From an uncultured Spirochaetaceae bacterium (GTDB taxonomy: Bacteria > Spirochaetota > Spirochaetia > Treponematales > Treponemataceae): 5,757 nucleotides of DNA. The stretch covers positions 1 through 5,757 of the forward strand of contig CACXDK010000301.1 of assembly GCA_902766345.1 (NCBI GenBank). Reading direction: 5' to 3'. The translations under genes and the position numbers were made by a program. Position 1 is the stretch's first letter, and each line of letters begins with the position of its first letter. The notes below the pieces were generated by a model that saw only the letters and a list, made by a program, of their open reading frames with translations, did not search any database and was not told the origin of the DNA. Shown in pieces: positions 5,295 to 5,757 of the stretch.

Positions 5295-5757
5295 ACTGTT
5301 CAATTACAAAATGGTTTATTGCCTGTAATCCTGTTTCTGGGTCTGTATATCTGCGTACTTTTTTTGCTCCGACAATAGTCTGTACGTGTTCCCGTAATTC
5401 TGTTGTAGGCTGTAGAGGTTCTGGATTTTCCTCAATATAGCGGACTGCCCTGATTACAATGCTTTCTGCTGTTTCTGCAAGTTGTGGTGTGATTGAAATC
5501 TCGTTTTCCATATCCTTGTCAGAATTACGTTCGTATTCAAGTATAAAATCGCATGTAGATTCTTGACCTAAAATATCATCCTGCGGCATAAGAGAGAATA
5601 TTGCATTTGAATAAGGTGCGTCTTCTTCCTCGCTAGGTTTTGAACGCAAGCGGTATAATGCTTTATGAGTACCCTCTGGTGCTCCAAGTAGGATTATTCC
5701 TCTTATTTTTCGTTCGGTGATTATATCATAAAAGTTTGATATTCTTGATTTTACATC
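5293..5757 (-). CDS. Unrecognised conserved-looking protein, 5' part outside window
   Basis: The frame is open from the right edge of the window to a TAA at 5293, giving 154 residues of a longer protein. A TTG at 5649 could be taken as a start but is not preceded by a ribosome binding site, and good coding sequence continues upstream of it. I do not recognise the family with confidence. Visible traits are a hydrophobic strand followed by a Gly/Pro loop (RGIILLGAPEGTHKAL, near the start of the visible part), a second hydrophobic patch (NAIFSLMPQDDILG), an acidic helix-rich middle, and an ending in DPETGLQAINHFVIEQ. Alternating strand and helix segments recall a Rossmann-like or periplasmic-binding-protein fold, but that is a guess. 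The N-terminus, which would show any signal peptide, is missing. It is the upstream partner of the phosphoesterase gene. Confidence 0.7.
   Translation of the reverse strand, partial: DVKSRISNFYDIITERKIRGIILLGAPEGTHKALYRLRSKPSEEEDAPYSNAIFSLMPQDDILGQESTCDFILEYERNSDKDMENEISITPQLAETAESIVIRAVRYIEENPEPLQPTTELREHVQTIVGAKKVRRYTDPETGLQAINHFVIEQ

Noticed and set aside
5647..5649. TTG (minus strand) as the start of the last gene
   Set aside because: The frame stays open to the window edge with protein-like sequence, and no ribosome binding site precedes this codon.
1..5757. Search for CRISPR, toxin-antitoxin, transposon or phage-defence signatures
   Set aside because: No direct repeat arrays, transposase motifs, terminal inverted repeats or defence domains were seen. 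The mazG gene here is the pyrophosphohydrolase and has no mazE/mazF beside it.

Overview
The window is densely coding, with no gap over about 75 bases. It looks like a spirochaete chromosome, most likely Treponema or a close relative. That is an inference from the moderately AT-rich, T-ending codon use, the texture of the proteins, and a divergent ClpP paralogue of the kind I associate with spirochaetes. It is not the result of a search. I see no mobile element, CRISPR array, tRNA or rRNA.

Left and centre, plus strand (1-4648). Six genes are tightly packed: the 3' part of pth (peptidyl-tRNA hydrolase), then mazG overlapping it by one base. A well-formed sigma70-type promoter follows, then a second-type clpP, a two-domain protein in which a UPF0158-like N-terminus is joined to a GNAT acetyltransferase, a free-standing DbpA-type RNA-binding protein, and a metallo-beta-lactamase-fold hydrolase whose start overlaps the gene before it. 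The clpP promoter splits the row into at least two transcription units. The 71-base gap before the RNA-binding protein has complementary segments, including an unused Shine-Dalgarno sequence and its complement, and is the only non-coding stretch that looks structured.

Right, minus strand (4616-5757). Two genes form an operon running leftward: the 3' part of a protein I do not recognise, then a YfcE/MJ0936-type metallophosphoesterase. The phosphoesterase meets the metallo-hydrolase tail to tail, with a 33-base overlap of coding sequence.

The plus-strand genes share a housekeeping and quality-control theme: Pth recycles stalled peptidyl-tRNA, MazG hydrolyses NTPs, ClpP degrades proteins, and the RNA-binding protein probably acts on structured RNA. 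I see no defence-type or clearly novel system. The most interesting items are the divergent ClpP with a replaced N-terminus, the UPF0158-GNAT fusion, the helicase-less DbpA-domain protein with a possibly structured leader, and the 24-residue insertion in Pth.
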